The position numbers and the translations under genes are program-made. Below, one piece after another: positions 50,405 to 59,441 of a DNA stretch of 64,000 bases. The stretch's first letter is position 1. Every line of letters starts with the position of its first letter. The notes below the pieces were generated by a model. The model was not told where the DNA came from, did not search any database, and saw only the letters and a list, made by a program, of their open reading frames with translations. The DNA comes from Mycobacteroides immunogenum (GTDB taxonomy: Bacteria > Actinomycetota > Actinomycetes > Mycobacteriales > Mycobacteriaceae). The stretch spans positions 1,488,001-1,552,000 of the forward strand of contig NZ_CP011530.1 in the NCBI RefSeq assembly GCF_001605725.1. Reading direction: 5' to 3'.

Positions 50405-51622
50405 TCAGAAATACGCGTTCGCGGGCAGTGGCGTACCGTGCAGCAGATTCTGTCCGATCACCCGCGCTTTGTAGTGCACCGGATTGTGCAGGCTGATGGT
50501 GCGAATATTGCGCCAATGACGGTCCAGGTTGCGGCTACGGCTCGAAGCGCTGGCTCCCCCCAGGTCCAACAGTTTGGTGGCCGCGTCAAGCGCGACGGCG
50601 TCGATGTGCACCTTGGCCTTGGCGACCGCGAGCTGGGCCTCTTCGGCCAGCTGCGTGTCGGGAACTCCGTCCCGCAGCGAGGCGGTGGCGGCAGCTATGG
50701 CGTCGGCGGCGGCAAGAACCGTGGCCTCCGCGGCGAAGGCAGTCGCGCTCAGTTCGCCCAATGTGCGTTGCAGCAGCGGGTCGTCGACCGGCCGCTCGGT
50801 GAGGGCGTGGCTGAAGTTGCGCTGACGCGAACGTAAAAGTGCTTCGCCGTCGTCCACCACCGAACGCAGCACGCCGGCGACGATCGCCAGGATGTAGAGC
50901 TGCAGCGACGCGTACTGAGTGGTGGGTACCGCGGGCGCGTCATACGGTGTCTCGGAAAGGATTTCGTCGGCGCCGATATCGACCTGAGTAAAGATCGTGG
51001 TACCGGTCCCGGTGCGCCGCTGGCCAAAGCCGTCCCAGTCGTCCACCAGCCGCACACCGTCGCGGTCGCCGGGCACGATGACCGATGCCACCGAATCGCG
51101 ATCGGTGCTGGCGGTGACCGTCAAGTAGTCCGCGAACAACGTTCCGGTGCTGTAGAACTTCTCGCCGTTCAGCCGGTACCCGTTGCCCACCGGTAGCAGC
51201 CGGGTGTTGAACACCAGGCTGCCCACGGCCAGCGAGCCCTTCTCGCTGAAGGCGTTGGCGAACAGATTGCCCTCATTCACCTTGGTCAGCCAGGTGGCCG
51301 ATCGGGGATCGGAGAGTGTGCGCAGTCTTTCCTCGACGAACCAGAAGTGGGTGCGGAAGATGTGCGCGACGATGGGGTCGGCCTGTGCGAGATCGATGAT
51401 GGCGGAAAAGAGTTGTCGCACAGATAGTCCGGATCCGCCGAGTTCTTCCGGAATGCGAAGCCGCCCGAATCCTGCCTCTTTGAGCAGGCGAACCTGGTCA
51501 AAGGGGTTCTCGTCATCCAGGTCGCGGTCTCGCGCCCCCTTGGCCACTTGGGCGAGCAGATTCCGATAGGTCTCGGTGCCGGGCAGCGCGCGGATTTCCA
51601 GGACAGACGCGGCGGAAGTCAT
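50405..51622 (-). CDS. DszC/SoxC-like flavin monooxygenase (acyl-CoA dehydrogenase fold)
   Basis: A 405-residue protein with the acyl-CoA dehydrogenase fold: N-terminal helices (GRLRIPEELGGSGLSVRQLF), middle beta domain (YRLNGEKFYSTGTLFADYLTV) and C-terminal helices ending NIRTISLHNPVHYKARVIG. That ending, and the absence of the usual catalytic Glu region, suits class D flavin monooxygenases such as DszC rather than true dehydrogenases. It would use FMNH2 from a separate reductase, which is not visible nearby. Substrate could be sulfur heterocycles, sulfonates or amines. Convergent with the SbcC-like gene, 5 bases between. Confidence 0.82.
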   Translation of the reverse strand: MTSAASVLEIRALPGTETYRNLLAQVAKGARDRDLDDENPFDQVRLLKEAGFGRLRIPEELGGSGLSVRQLFSAIIDLAQADPIVAHIFRTHFWFVEERLRTLSDPRSATWLTKVNEGNLFANAFSEKGSLAVGSLVFNTRLLPVGNGYRLNGEKFYSTGTLFADYLTVTASTDRDSVASVIVPGDRDGVRLVDDWDGFGQRRTGTGTTIFTQVDIGADEILSETPYDAPAVPTTQYASLQLYILAIVAGVLRSVVDDGEALLRSRQRNFSHALTERPVDDPLLQRTLGELSATAFAAEATVLAAADAIAAATASLRDGVPDTQLAEEAQLAVAKAKVHIDAVALDAATKLLDLGGASASSRSRNLDRHWRNIRTISLHNPVHYKARVIGQNLLHGTPLPANAYF

Positions 51623-51699
51623 GCCTTCGTTCTACGCAGCATGCGCTTCGGCGGCATGGCTTTGAATCACTCAGAGCCGAAGCGGCAATATAGCTCACG

Positions 51700-52071
51700 A
51701 TGATTCGGATCGCTGAACCCTGGTCCTCGGGTGTCCGCTGGCTCACCCTGGTGTGTGCGTTCGTGGTGTCCTGCCTGCTGCTGTTCACGCCTGGCGGCAC
51801 CGTTCCGTCGGGGCCGCCCGGCGTGGATAAGGTGGCACATTTCTTGATTTTTGCGATGTTGGCGACATGCTCGCGCTTCGCGAGGATCGCTGAGTTACCC
51901 ACACTGGCTTGGGTTCTGACCTTCGCGGTGGCGTCGGAGGTTGTTCAAGCGCTGTGGATTCCGCGCCGTGACGGGAGCGTGCTGGACCTGCTCGCCGATA
52001 TGGTCGGCCTGCTTACGGCGCTGCTGTTGTGGCGGACGATTCATCGTGGGTGCGGGCAGGCTCCGCGATGA
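51700..52071 (+). CDS. VanZ-like small membrane protein
   Basis: A 123-residue protein with about four helices. The VanZ pattern is DKVAHFLIFAMLATCSRF, followed by VASEVVQALWIPRRDGSVLDLLADMVGLL, where the Glu, Gln and Asp are typical. VanZ proteins are linked to teicoplanin tolerance and envelope effects in Gram-positives; function here is not known. It is divergent from the monooxygenase gene, and its last 59 bases are antisense to the end of the TetR gene. Confidence 0.82.
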   Translation: MIRIAEPWSSGVRWLTLVCAFVVSCLLLFTPGGTVPSGPPGVDKVAHFLIFAMLATCSRFARIAELPTLAWVLTFAVASEVVQALWIPRRDGSVLDLLADMVGLLTALLLWRTIHRGCGQAPR

Positions 52072-52690
52072 CCGTCGTCACGGTGCGGGTGTGAATCAGC
52101 CCGCTGGTGACCAGGTCCAACTGACGTAGCGCGCGGTTCAGCGCGGCGCTCGCGTCGGCATCGGTGGGGTGGTCGGTGTCCACCAGCATGCCGATGGTGC
52201 TGAGAATCGACCCGGCGATCAGATCCGCGGCGATCTCGAGATCCTCGGTGCTGTGATGGTTTGTCGCCGGATTGCGCGCCAGCTCCACCACCACTTCGTT
52301 GGTGAGCATCCGCATCTCGTTATTGATGGCTCGCCGGATTTGTGGCGAGCCGCCATGACGTTCACGTACTAGAAACCGGAAGTTGTTCGCATGCTCGCCC
52401 ACTCGGTCAACCATGAGGCCGAGAATCTTGGCGGGGTTGTCACTACCGGCCTGGCCCCGGGCTTGACGGAAGGTGTCACGAAGCGCACGAACACTCTCCT
52501 CGGCCAGAACCGTGCCGAGGTCTTCCATCGATTCGAAGTGCCGATAGAACGCAGTGGGAACCAAGCCTGCGGACTTGGCTACCTCCCGCAGGCTCACGGT
52601 CGCGAAGCCGCGCAGCTTGAGCAGCTCCAGGGTCCCGTCGAGCAACGCGCGGCGGGTGTGCAACTTCTTCTCGGCACGACTGTGTCGCAT
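52013..52690 (-). CDS. TetR-family regulator (FabR-like)
   Basis: A 225-residue TetR protein with DNA-binding helices (residues 10-60: RRALLDGTLELLKLRGF, VSLREVAKSAGLVPTAFYRHFESME) close to FabR-type regulators of fatty-acid composition. The ligand domain runs to about 205, then a Thr/Ala/Ser-rich tail. It is divergent from the acidic protein/P450 operon and likely controls it. The start ATG at 52690 is 12 bases from the 10-bp palindrome at 52702-52711. Confidence 0.86.
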   Translation of the reverse strand: MRHSRAEKKLHTRRALLDGTLELLKLRGFATVSLREVAKSAGLVPTAFYRHFESMEDLGTVLAEESVRALRDTFRQARGQAGSDNPAKILGLMVDRVGEHANNFRFLVRERHGGSPQIRRAINNEMRMLTNEVVVELARNPATNHHSTEDLEIAADLIAGSILSTIGMLVDTDHPTDADASAALNRALRQLDLVTSGLIHTRTVTTVIAEPARTHDESSATTAAP

Positions 52691-52701
52691 GTCAATGAGT
52701 G

Positions 52702-52711
52702 TACGTGCGTA
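52702..52711. promoter_or_regulatory. Short palindrome in the TetR/P450-operon gap
   Basis: TACG and CGTA flank TG, inside GAGTG...CTC, 12 bases before the TetR start codon. FabR-like regulators bind AGT...ACT-type repeats, and AGT/ACT triplets surround this core, though off-centre by one base. Weak but plausible operator. Confidence 0.35.
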
Positions 52712-52847
52712 CTCCTACTGTAAGACCTTGTTTCGTTCGAAACCGCGTTGATATCTGGTATTGACAGGTTCATCTAGGTTGCGCAGACTGGGGCCCAGTG
52801 CACGATTGTTCACTATTTGGTTACTGAATCCGGAAGGACAGTGCAGC

Positions 52848-53225
52848 ATGGTGGGACCTGTTGAGCGCAACGTCAACGTCGCCCAGGAAGTTCTGGAGTC
52901 GGTCGGAACTCGAGTTGGCCGGATCATTCGGATCATCACCCGGACGGTGGGCGAGGTTGCCCGTGAGGTGAGTGGTGTCGTGGCTGACGGGTTCGAAATC
53001 GCGGAGGCCAGTAAGAGAGCGCGTGCTGATCACGACCGATGGAACGCCGAGGACGCGGCCGACGCCGAGGCGGGCGATGACGACGAGGCCGGCGAGCTCG
53101 TGGACCTCGATGACGAGGTGGACGACGAAGCCGCTGGCGACGAGCTCGACGCCGTGGCGGAAGAGGTGACTTCCGGATCAGATTCTGAGGCGCATGACAA
53201 CGCCTCAGAACAAGAAAGGGTCTAA
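52848..53225 (+). CDS. Small protein with acidic tail
   Basis: A 125-residue protein with ATG at 52848 and GGAAGG about 10 bases upstream. Residues 1-65 are amphipathic helix (VAQEVLESVGTRVGRIIRIITRTVGEVAREV), and residues 70-125 are almost wholly Asp, Glu, Ala and Ser. Tails of this type can mimic DNA or bind a basic partner. It is two bases ahead of a P450 gene, so it may help that enzyme's membrane association or electron transfer. I do not recognise the family. Confidence 0.75.
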   Translation: MVGPVERNVNVAQEVLESVGTRVGRIIRIITRTVGEVAREVSGVVADGFEIAEASKRARADHDRWNAEDAADAEAGDDDEAGELVDLDDEVDDEAAGDELDAVAEEVTSGSDSEAHDNASEQERV

Positions 53226-53227
53226 TC

Positions 53228-54787
53228 GTGTCGGCTCCAGCGTTGCAGCCAGAACCCCTTTCCGTGCCGGTTGAGGTGGCCACCGGTGCATGTCCGGTCA
53301 ATCATGATCTATATCCCGGTGGCCCCACCTTTCTGCGATGGCATCACACCCGCGTCGGTTATCTGAAGTCGTGGCGACTGGCGCTCGGCGCGGTGTGGTC
53401 CACATACCGGCACACCATTTCGGAGTACCTCGCCGACCTGCCCGGCCAGGACGACGTCATTGTCGCCAGGGCGCCCATGCGGAAAGCTGTCATCGTCCGT
53501 AACTCGGAATTGGCCCGCCATGTGCTGGTCGCCAATCAGGACAACTACATCAAGAGCGCCGAATATGACTTGCTCGCAGTGGGTTTCGGTCGGGGCCTGG
53601 TAACGGACCTCAATGAAACGCTGTGGAACCGCAATCGCCGTTTGGTGCAGCCGATCTTCGCCAAGAGGCAAGTTGACTTGTTCGCGCCGCAGATGGCCGA
53701 GGCCAGTGCGCGGACGATCGCGCGGTGGGACACATTGCATGGGCAGGGCAAGCCGGTAGACGTTACCGCCGAGATGAATTACCTGACGATGGATATCGTC
53801 GCGCAGACCATGTTCGGTATCGACCTGTCCGGCGATATGGCCGAGCGCATGCGTATCAACTTTGCGCGCCTACTCAAACTCTTCGGCGTCGGCTTCATCG
53901 CGGGAGCGGCTCCGCCGCTGCGCTGGATAGTGGATAAGCTCGCCACTCACGGGCCAGATGAATTAGCCTCGCATACACCGCGTTTGGCCATCAAGGCGTT
54001 GCGCATCGGCGCATCGGTCGCCGCGCCGCGGACAATGAAGGGCCTGCGCTGGGTGGAGCGCACCATCGATCAGCTCATCGCGGACCACCGCAGTGGCCGG
54101 ATCACCAGGCAGGACAATCTGCTCGCACTGTTGATGGCCGCCGAGGATCCCGAGACCGGAGCCAAGTACACGGATCTGGAGATCCGGGACGAGCTGATGA
54201 CCTTTCTGGGAGCGGGTTTCGAGACCACCGCCGCCGCTTTGGCCTGGACCTGGTACTTGTTGTCCCGCAACCCAGATGCGCGCGCCAAGCTGGGTGAAGA
54301 AGTCGATCGCGTGCTGGGCGGGCGACTCCCGACGGCCGCCGATGTCGATGATCTTCCGTGGACCGCGGCGGTGCTCAATGAGGCCATGCGGGTGTATCCA
54401 CCCATTCTGGGACTTGCACGCGCCGCGAAGGCCGACGACGTACTCGGGGACTATCCGATTCCGGCGGGAACTACGGTGATGGTTCTCATCGACAGCATCC
54501 ACCACAACGAACGTGTCTGGGAGAACGCCAGAACCTTCGATCCGTCACGTTTCCTCAAGGAGAACCTGCAACCCGAACAACGGAAGGCGCACATGCCTTT
54601 CGGGGCGGGCAGGCGAATGTGCATCGCTTCGGGTTTCGCGAATCTGGAGGCAATCATCGGAATCGCCTCGCTGGCACAGAAGTATGAATTGGATCTGCTG
54701 CCCGGACAGAGCCCTCGCCGTGAGGTGACGTTCACCGGCGGTCCCGAGGGAGAGATACTCATGCGGCTGCGCAAGCGGCATCCATGA
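53228..54787 (+). CDS. Cytochrome P450 (519 residues)
   Basis: A complete P450. N-terminal 60 residues lack a membrane anchor; I-helix FLGAGFETTAAALAW, ExxR in LNEAMRVYPP, and haem Cys465 in PFGAGRRMCIASGFANLE. The P450 signature has Met before Cys, and Phe-Gly-Ala-Gly-Arg-Arg fits the CYP4/CYP102-like side of the family. GTG at 53228 directly follows the acidic protein. No ferredoxin gene is next to it. It shares the operon with an HD-like hydrolase. Substrate unknown; a fatty acid is likely for this type, which would agree with the FabR-like regulator. Confidence 0.9.
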   Translation: MSAPALQPEPLSVPVEVATGACPVNHDLYPGGPTFLRWHHTRVGYLKSWRLALGAVWSTYRHTISEYLADLPGQDDVIVARAPMRKAVIVRNSELARHVLVANQDNYIKSAEYDLLAVGFGRGLVTDLNETLWNRNRRLVQPIFAKRQVDLFAPQMAEASARTIARWDTLHGQGKPVDVTAEMNYLTMDIVAQTMFGIDLSGDMAERMRINFARLLKLFGVGFIAGAAPPLRWIVDKLATHGPDELASHTPRLAIKALRIGASVAAPRTMKGLRWVERTIDQLIADHRSGRITRQDNLLALLMAAEDPETGAKYTDLEIRDELMTFLGAGFETTAAALAWTWYLLSRNPDARAKLGEEVDRVLGGRLPTAADVDDLPWTAAVLNEAMRVYPPILGLARAAKADDVLGDYPIPAGTTVMVLIDSIHHNERVWENARTFDPSRFLKENLQPEQRKAHMPFGAGRRMCIASGFANLEAIIGIASLAQKYELDLLPGQSPRREVTFTGGPEGEILMRLRKRHP

Positions 54788-55359
54788 CCGCGACAACCGC
54801 ACTCACCGATGATCTGCGTTCAGATCTGTTGCGTCGATGGTCCGAACCGCACCGGCGTCATCACGATGTGGTTCACCTGCGTGAGGTGCTCGATGCGGTT
54901 GATCTGCTGGCGCAGGATGGCGTGGTCTTCGATCGCGAGCCCGTCGAGCTGGCAGCGTGGTTCCACGACGCGGTGTACGAGATCGGCCGGACCGATAACG
55001 AGCGACAATCCGCCGACCTGGCCCGGGAACTGTTGCTTCCCAGCGTTGGTGATGAAGTGGCGCGCCTGGTGGAACTCACCGAGACGCATCGCGTGCAGCC
55101 CGACGATGTGAACGGTGCCGTGCTCAGCGATGCCGACCTGTCGGTGCTCGGTGCGTCTGCCGAGCGCTACGCCCGGTATGTCGACGCCGTGCGCGAGGAG
55201 TACGCGTCCTTTCCCGATGAGGTGTTTCGCCCCGAGCGTGCCCGGGTGCTGCGTGCACTGCTAGACAAGCCCGAGCTCTTTCACACCGGGGCCGGGCGAG
55301 TGCGGTGGGAGGCGGCCGCCCGGCGCAATGTCGGGGCGGAGCTGCGCAGACTTGGCTGA
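54784..55359 (+). CDS. HD-domain-like metal-dependent phosphohydrolase
   Basis: A 191-residue all-helical protein. Ligand candidates are spaced as in the HD superfamily: RRHHDVVHLREVL (His, His), AAWFHDAVYEI (His-Asp), TETHRV (His) and LSDADLSVLG (Asp). Proteins of this group often act on nucleotides; its substrate is unknown. It overlaps the P450 stop as ATGA, so it belongs to the operon. The link between an HD protein and a P450 is not one I can explain. Confidence 0.83.
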   Translation: MTATTALTDDLRSDLLRRWSEPHRRHHDVVHLREVLDAVDLLAQDGVVFDREPVELAAWFHDAVYEIGRTDNERQSADLARELLLPSVGDEVARLVELTETHRVQPDDVNGAVLSDADLSVLGASAERYARYVDAVREEYASFPDEVFRPERARVLRALLDKPELFHTGAGRVRWEAAARRNVGAELRRLG

Positions 55360-55365
55360 GGAGCG

Positions 55366-56697
55366 TCAGCGCCGCCGCACGGTGATGAGCCCGTTATCCT
55401 TTGGGCAGGACGCGACTCCGCGTGAGTGCCACTTCTCGCCGGGGGCCGATGTGGTGTCAATGGTGAAGTGCCGCAACACAGTGCGCAGGACTATGTCCAT
55501 CTCCATGTTGGCGAAGGCTGCCCCGACACAACGCCGGGTGCCTCCGCCGTACGGTACCCAGGAGTTGCCGGGCTTGGTGCCCAGGAACCGTTCCGGATCG
55601 AACCGCTCCGGGCTGGGGTAAGCGACAGGGTCATCGTGCATCAGGTTGATGCTCACCACGAGGGAATGGCCGCGGGGGATGCGGTAGGGGCCGATGTCGA
55701 CATACGGCGCCAGCACATGACGGCCCGCGAAGTCGATGACGGGCCGACTGCGTTGTACCTCAAGGATTGTCGCTTGGCGGTATTCATTCTCGCCGGTCTG
55801 GGCTTCTTCGGATAGGCGGGACAGAATCTGCGGGTTCCGGGCGATGCGTTCGAACGCCCACGTCAGCGTGGTGGCTGTGGTTTCATGGCCGGCCGCCAAC
55901 AAGGTGAGCAGTTCGTCGGAGACATCGCTGCGCGACATGGTGGTGCCGTCGTCATAGGTGGAGCGCAACAGCAGTGCGAGAATGTCGGTGCGATCTTCGA
56001 AATCCGGTGCGGCCAAGGCTTTGTCGATCAAGGTGTCGATGACCTTGTTGTAGCGGGCGCGCTTCGCCTTGAGGATGCCCCACGGACTGAACCGGCCGTA
56101 GTCGCGTTTGGGTTGCGGCAATCGGGTCATGCTGGAGGCCAACACGACCCACGGCGGGATCATCGTGCGCAGCTCGTCCAGTTCGGCACCGTCGGCGCCG
56201 AACACCGCGCGCAGGATCGCATTCAGCGTGATCCGCATCATCGGTTCCATGGTTTCGAACTGCTGCCCCTCGGGCCACGACGCGCACTCGCGCAGGGTCT
56301 CTTCCTCGATGATCTGTTCGTACTGAGCCATGGCCTTGCCGTGAAACTTCGGGGCCAGCAATTTGCGGCGGTGCCGGTGCTCATTGCGCTCCAGGGCGAA
56401 CACCGATCCGGGCCCGAGTTGTTGGCTCAGGTTGGGCTGGATGTTGCCCAGGATTTCGGTGCTGGTGGTGAAAACCTGCCGGGCCAGGTCCGGATCGGCC
56501 ACCACCACCGTGTAGCCGAATTTGGGGATGTTGATCGTGTAGACCTTCCCGTACTTCCTTGCCAGCCGGGTCGTGGTCCAGCGGCGCGAGGCCACGAAGG
56601 CGATGCCCTGGGCGAGCTTGGGAAGTGCTACGAGCGGGGGAGCGGCAGGCTCCGGGGCGTCGGCGGCTGCCCGGTCGATGGTTGAGGTCTCGGTCAC
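55366..56697 (-). CDS. Cytochrome P450 (443 residues)
   Basis: A second P450 on the opposite strand. GTG at 56697 is preceded by GGAGG 5 bases away, so 16 further upstream residues are rejected. I-helix LLAAGHETTATTLTW, ExxR as EVQR in ILEVQRSRP, haem Cys390 in YGGGTRRCVGAAFANME. Overall resembles the CYP135-CYP138 group of mycobacteria, lengths about 440-490. Convergent with the HD-like gene. A short inverted repeat lies upstream at 56726. The unlike sequence of the two P450s excludes a recent duplication. Confidence 0.9.
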   Translation of the reverse strand: MTETSTIDRAAADAPEPAAPPLVALPKLAQGIAFVASRRWTTTRLARKYGKVYTINIPKFGYTVVVADPDLARQVFTTSTEILGNIQPNLSQQLGPGSVFALERNEHRHRRKLLAPKFHGKAMAQYEQIIEEETLRECASWPEGQQFETMEPMMRITLNAILRAVFGADGAELDELRTMIPPWVVLASSMTRLPQPKRDYGRFSPWGILKAKRARYNKVIDTLIDKALAAPDFEDRTDILALLLRSTYDDGTTMSRSDVSDELLTLLAAGHETTATTLTWAFERIARNPQILSRLSEEAQTGENEYRQATILEVQRSRPVIDFAGRHVLAPYVDIGPYRIPRGHSLVVSINLMHDDPVAYPSPERFDPERFLGTKPGNSWVPYGGGTRRCVGAAFANMEMDIVLRTVLRHFTIDTTSAPGEKWHSRGVASCPKDNGLITVRRR

Positions 56698-56725
56698 GTC
56701 ATCCTCCACGGCATTGTGGCTTAGT

Positions 56726-56737
56726 AGACATGTGTCT
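56726..56737. repeat. Short inverted repeat upstream of the 443-residue P450 gene
   Basis: AGACA and TGTCT flank TG, 29 bases before the GTG, in the 180-base gap shared with the DUF218 gene. It could be an operator of either gene. Five-bp arms alone are weak support. Confidence 0.35.
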
Positions 56738-56877
56738 GATAGCACAGCCTACATCTGTCATGTGGGTCACACCAGCGGAAATCGCGAAAGATTTCCCCGG
56801 CGGGTCGACTTGACAGGGGTCACTCTGGCACCATGTATCTCGTTCGTCTCAGAAGTCACTGAGGTCTGGAGGACGCG

Positions 56878-57432
56878 TTGATCACACGTTGGGCGGCCGT
56901 CGCGGTCGTCGGTGCTGTCCTCGCGTTGTGCGCTCCGGCGACCACGAGCGCCGAACCCCTGGCTGTGGGCAAGGACTTCTCGAAACCGGCCATCGTCATC
57001 TTGGGATACGGCCTCAAGCCCGATGGTTCGATGCGCGACAAGCTCTATCAGCGCGTCGCGACCGGCAGGGCGATCGCCAACATGTTCCCCAATTCATTCA
57101 TCATCGTGACCGGAGGCAATCCGCAAAACGGTGTGTCCGAGGCAGATCAGATGCGCAATATGCTCGTCGGCTTGGGGTACCCGTCCGACCGGATCATCGT
57201 GGAGCCGCGGGCCAACAGCACCGTGCAGAACGCACAGTTCTCGGTGCCGCTGGCCAAACAGGCGGGTGCGTCGGGAATCATCCTGGTGACCAATTCGACC
57301 CATCAGCAGCGCGCCGACCGCAACTTCACCGACGCGGGCGGCAACGTGCTGGCCACCGCGAGCTTCCCTGACGGAGATATGCCGACCAATATCGGGCAGT
57401 TCATGCGCGACGTGATCAGCCCGTTCCGCTGA
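56878..57432 (+). CDS. Secreted DUF218 (YdcF-like) protein
   Basis: A 184-residue protein beginning at TTG (56878) with GGAGG about 6 bases upstream; no better start exists. A signal peptide (WAAVAVVGAVLALCAPATTSA) is followed by the DUF218/YdcF domain: AIVILGYGLKPDGSM, FIIVTGGNPQNGVSEADQMRNML, RANSTVQNAQ and LVTNSTHQQRADRNF. Homologues act in envelope formation or antibiotic tolerance; the reaction is unknown. Exported and probably soluble. It stands alone, divergent from the P450 gene. Confidence 0.83.
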   Translation: MITRWAAVAVVGAVLALCAPATTSAEPLAVGKDFSKPAIVILGYGLKPDGSMRDKLYQRVATGRAIANMFPNSFIIVTGGNPQNGVSEADQMRNMLVGLGYPSDRIIVEPRANSTVQNAQFSVPLAKQAGASGIILVTNSTHQQRADRNFTDAGGNVLATASFPDGDMPTNIGQFMRDVISPFR

Positions 57433-57481
57433 CAACTACGGGACGACCACGGTTCGCCTGAAGGGAATGAACCCGGCAGAA

Positions 57482-57500
57482 TTGGTGGTTGACCGACCAA
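57482..57500. repeat. Imperfect inverted repeat upstream of the MFS gene
   Basis: TTGGT and ACCAA surround GGTTGACCG, so the element contains TTGACC, also present in the strong operator at 59442-59464. It lies 75 bases before the exporter ATG and could be a weaker site for the same TetR. Inference only. Confidence 0.35.
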
Positions 57501-57575
57501 GGCGCTCACCGGTGTGCGCCGCCGTGTGCGTTCGCGCATTCGGCACCCCATCGCATACCGCACAGGAGCCATTTC

Positions 57576-58805
57576 ATGACTGCCGTTGTCGATTCACGCG
57601 TGCAGCCCGAGCCGCCGGTGTCGGCACGCGCGCGCCGCGGCGCAATTCTCGCGCTGGCCATCGGCGGCTTCGGGATCGGGACAACCGAATTCGTGGCAAT
57701 GGGACTGCTGCCCAATATCGCGCACGGCCTGCACGTCACCGAGCCGCAGGCGGGACACGTCATCAGTGCCTATGCGCTCGGTGTCGTCGTCGGCGCACCG
57801 GTCATCGCGGCGCTCACCGCCCGTGCCTCCCGCCGGACATTGCTCATCGCGCTCATGATCGCCTTCACGATCGGAAACGCGGCCACCGTCTTCGCGCCGG
57901 GTTATGCGGCCCTCATCGTGTCCAGATTCATCGCCGGGTTACCGCACGGCGCGTACTTCGGGGTCGCGGCCCTGGTCGCCGCGCATCTGGCCGGCCCGGG
58001 CCAGCGGGCCAAGGCGGTGGGCCAAACCATGCTGGGCCTGTCGGTGGCCAACGTCGTGGGAGTCCCGGTGGCCACCTGGCTGGGCAACGCGGTGGGGTGG
58101 CGTTCGGCTTTCGCCGTTGTCGCGGTCATCGGCGTCGTCACTGTCGCGGCCCTGGTGCGTTACTTGCCGGGGCTGACAGATATGACGATCACGAATCCGC
58201 TGACCGAGCTTGGCGCGTTGCGCCGCGTGCAGGTCTGGTTCACCCTGCTCATCGGCATCGTGGGCTTCGGGGGCATGTTCGCCTTCTACACCTACATCAG
58301 CACCACCCTCACCAGCGTCTCCGGGCTGCCCAGGACTCTTGTCCCATTGGCGCTGGCGCTCTACGGAATCGGCATGGTCACCGGAAACGTGCTGGGCGGA
58401 TGGATGGCCGACCGCAGTGTGGTCCGGGCCATCGCCATCGGCCTGGTGCTGGTCGCCGTGATGCTGGTGATCTTCGCGGTGGTTTCCAGAAATCCCTGGG
58501 CCGCACTGGTGTTGGTGTTCGCGGTCGGTGTTTCGGGTACCTCTCTGGTCCCCGCGCTGCAGACACGTCTGATGGATGTCGCGGACGACGCACAAACATT
58601 GGCGGCCGCCCTGAACCACTCGGCGCTCAACATCGCCAATGCGGGCGGGGCGTGGCTGGGTGGTCTGGTCATCACCGCCGGATACGGCTACCGGGCCCCG
58701 TCTCTGGTCGGTGCCGTGCTTGCGGTCGCCGGTCTTGTCGTGCTGGGGTTTTCGCTGCTTTATTCCCGGTACCGGATTCCGCCACTGCCTGACCGGGCCG
58801 GTTAA
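57576..58805 (+). CDS. AraJ/SotB-type MFS exporter
   Basis: A 409-residue, 12-helix exporter of the DHA1 family: GIGTTEFVAMGLLPNIAHGLHV in helix 1 region, ALTARASRRTLL in loop 2-3, AGLPHGAYFGVAALVAA in helix 4. This is the arabinose/chloramphenicol-efflux group, found to expel sugars or drugs. ATG at 57576 has AGGAG 8 bases upstream. Its 3' end overlaps the convergent TetR gene by 4 bases. With that TetR and the TetX-like enzyme it makes a possible drug-resistance module. Confidence 0.87.
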   Translation: MTAVVDSRVQPEPPVSARARRGAILALAIGGFGIGTTEFVAMGLLPNIAHGLHVTEPQAGHVISAYALGVVVGAPVIAALTARASRRTLLIALMIAFTIGNAATVFAPGYAALIVSRFIAGLPHGAYFGVAALVAAHLAGPGQRAKAVGQTMLGLSVANVVGVPVATWLGNAVGWRSAFAVVAVIGVVTVAALVRYLPGLTDMTITNPLTELGALRRVQVWFTLLIGIVGFGGMFAFYTYISTTLTSVSGLPRTLVPLALALYGIGMVTGNVLGGWMADRSVVRAIAIGLVLVAVMLVIFAVVSRNPWAALVLVFAVGVSGTSLVPALQTRLMDVADDAQTLAAALNHSALNIANAGGAWLGGLVITAGYGYRAPSLVGAVLAVAGLVVLGFSLLYSRYRIPPLPDRAG

Positions 58806-59401
58806 GTCTTCAACAACTGCCGTAGGCCATAGTCGAACTGCTTGTCGGGTGGGGTGTTTCGCAGGATTTCCAGTCCAGCCCTCACCAGGGGGAAACGTGT
58901 CTCATCGATATCGCGTCGTACGCGAGCGCTTTCCGGGTGCTTGAGTTGCTGAGCAGCCTGTTCTTCGATGGCAAATCCGGTGACGTAGTACTGCACTGAG
59001 AAGGCAAGCAGTACCGCGTCCTGCTCGCCTACGCCCGCGTCCAGGGCTGCGCCGATCGCGGCTTCGCCGAACATCAGCGTATGTGACTCGCGGACAAAGG
59101 TTCCCGCAAGAATTCGCGCGCCGTCGCGATGCGACAGCAGGGCCGCACGCAGGCGGTGTGCCAGTTCGGTGAGTCGCTCCATGCCGACTGTGCCACGGTA
59201 CGGGGGATCGGCGACGCCTGCCAGAAGATCATCGGCGAGCGCGTCGATCAAGGCGTGTTTGTTCTCGACGTGCCAGTACAACGTTCCGTGATTCACCCCG
59301 AGCGAGGCCGCGAGCTTGCGCATCGTCAGCGCATCCACGCCGTGTGCCTCGATGTAGGTCCAGGCGCCCGTCAGCACTGCCGCCCTATCCAGACGTGCCA
59401 T
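58802..59401 (-). CDS. TetR-family repressor (TetR_C type)
   Basis: A 199-residue regulator of the tetracycline-repressor branch: DRAAVLTGAWTYIEAHGVDALTMRKLAASLG, then VNHGTLYWHVENKHALIDAL for DNA binding, and an all-helical C-domain starting MERLTELAHRLRAALLSHRDGARILAGTFV that matches the TetR_C pattern. Divergent from the FAD monooxygenase, with a perfect operator between them, so it should repress both genes and release on binding a drug-like ligand. M. abscessus has a TetR/TetX-type pair (MabTetRx-MabTetX), as I recall in one operon, whereas these two are divergent. Confidence 0.88.
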   Translation of the reverse strand: MARLDRAAVLTGAWTYIEAHGVDALTMRKLAASLGVNHGTLYWHVENKHALIDALADDLLAGVADPPYRGTVGMERLTELAHRLRAALLSHRDGARILAGTFVRESHTLMFGEAAIGAALDAGVGEQDAVLLAFSVQYYVTGFAIEEQAAQQLKHPESARVRRDIDETRFPLVRAGLEILRNTPPDKQFDYGLRQLLKT

Positions 59402-59441
59402 CCGCGTACCTCCTGACTCGCGTGCACGATAGCAACAGGCT

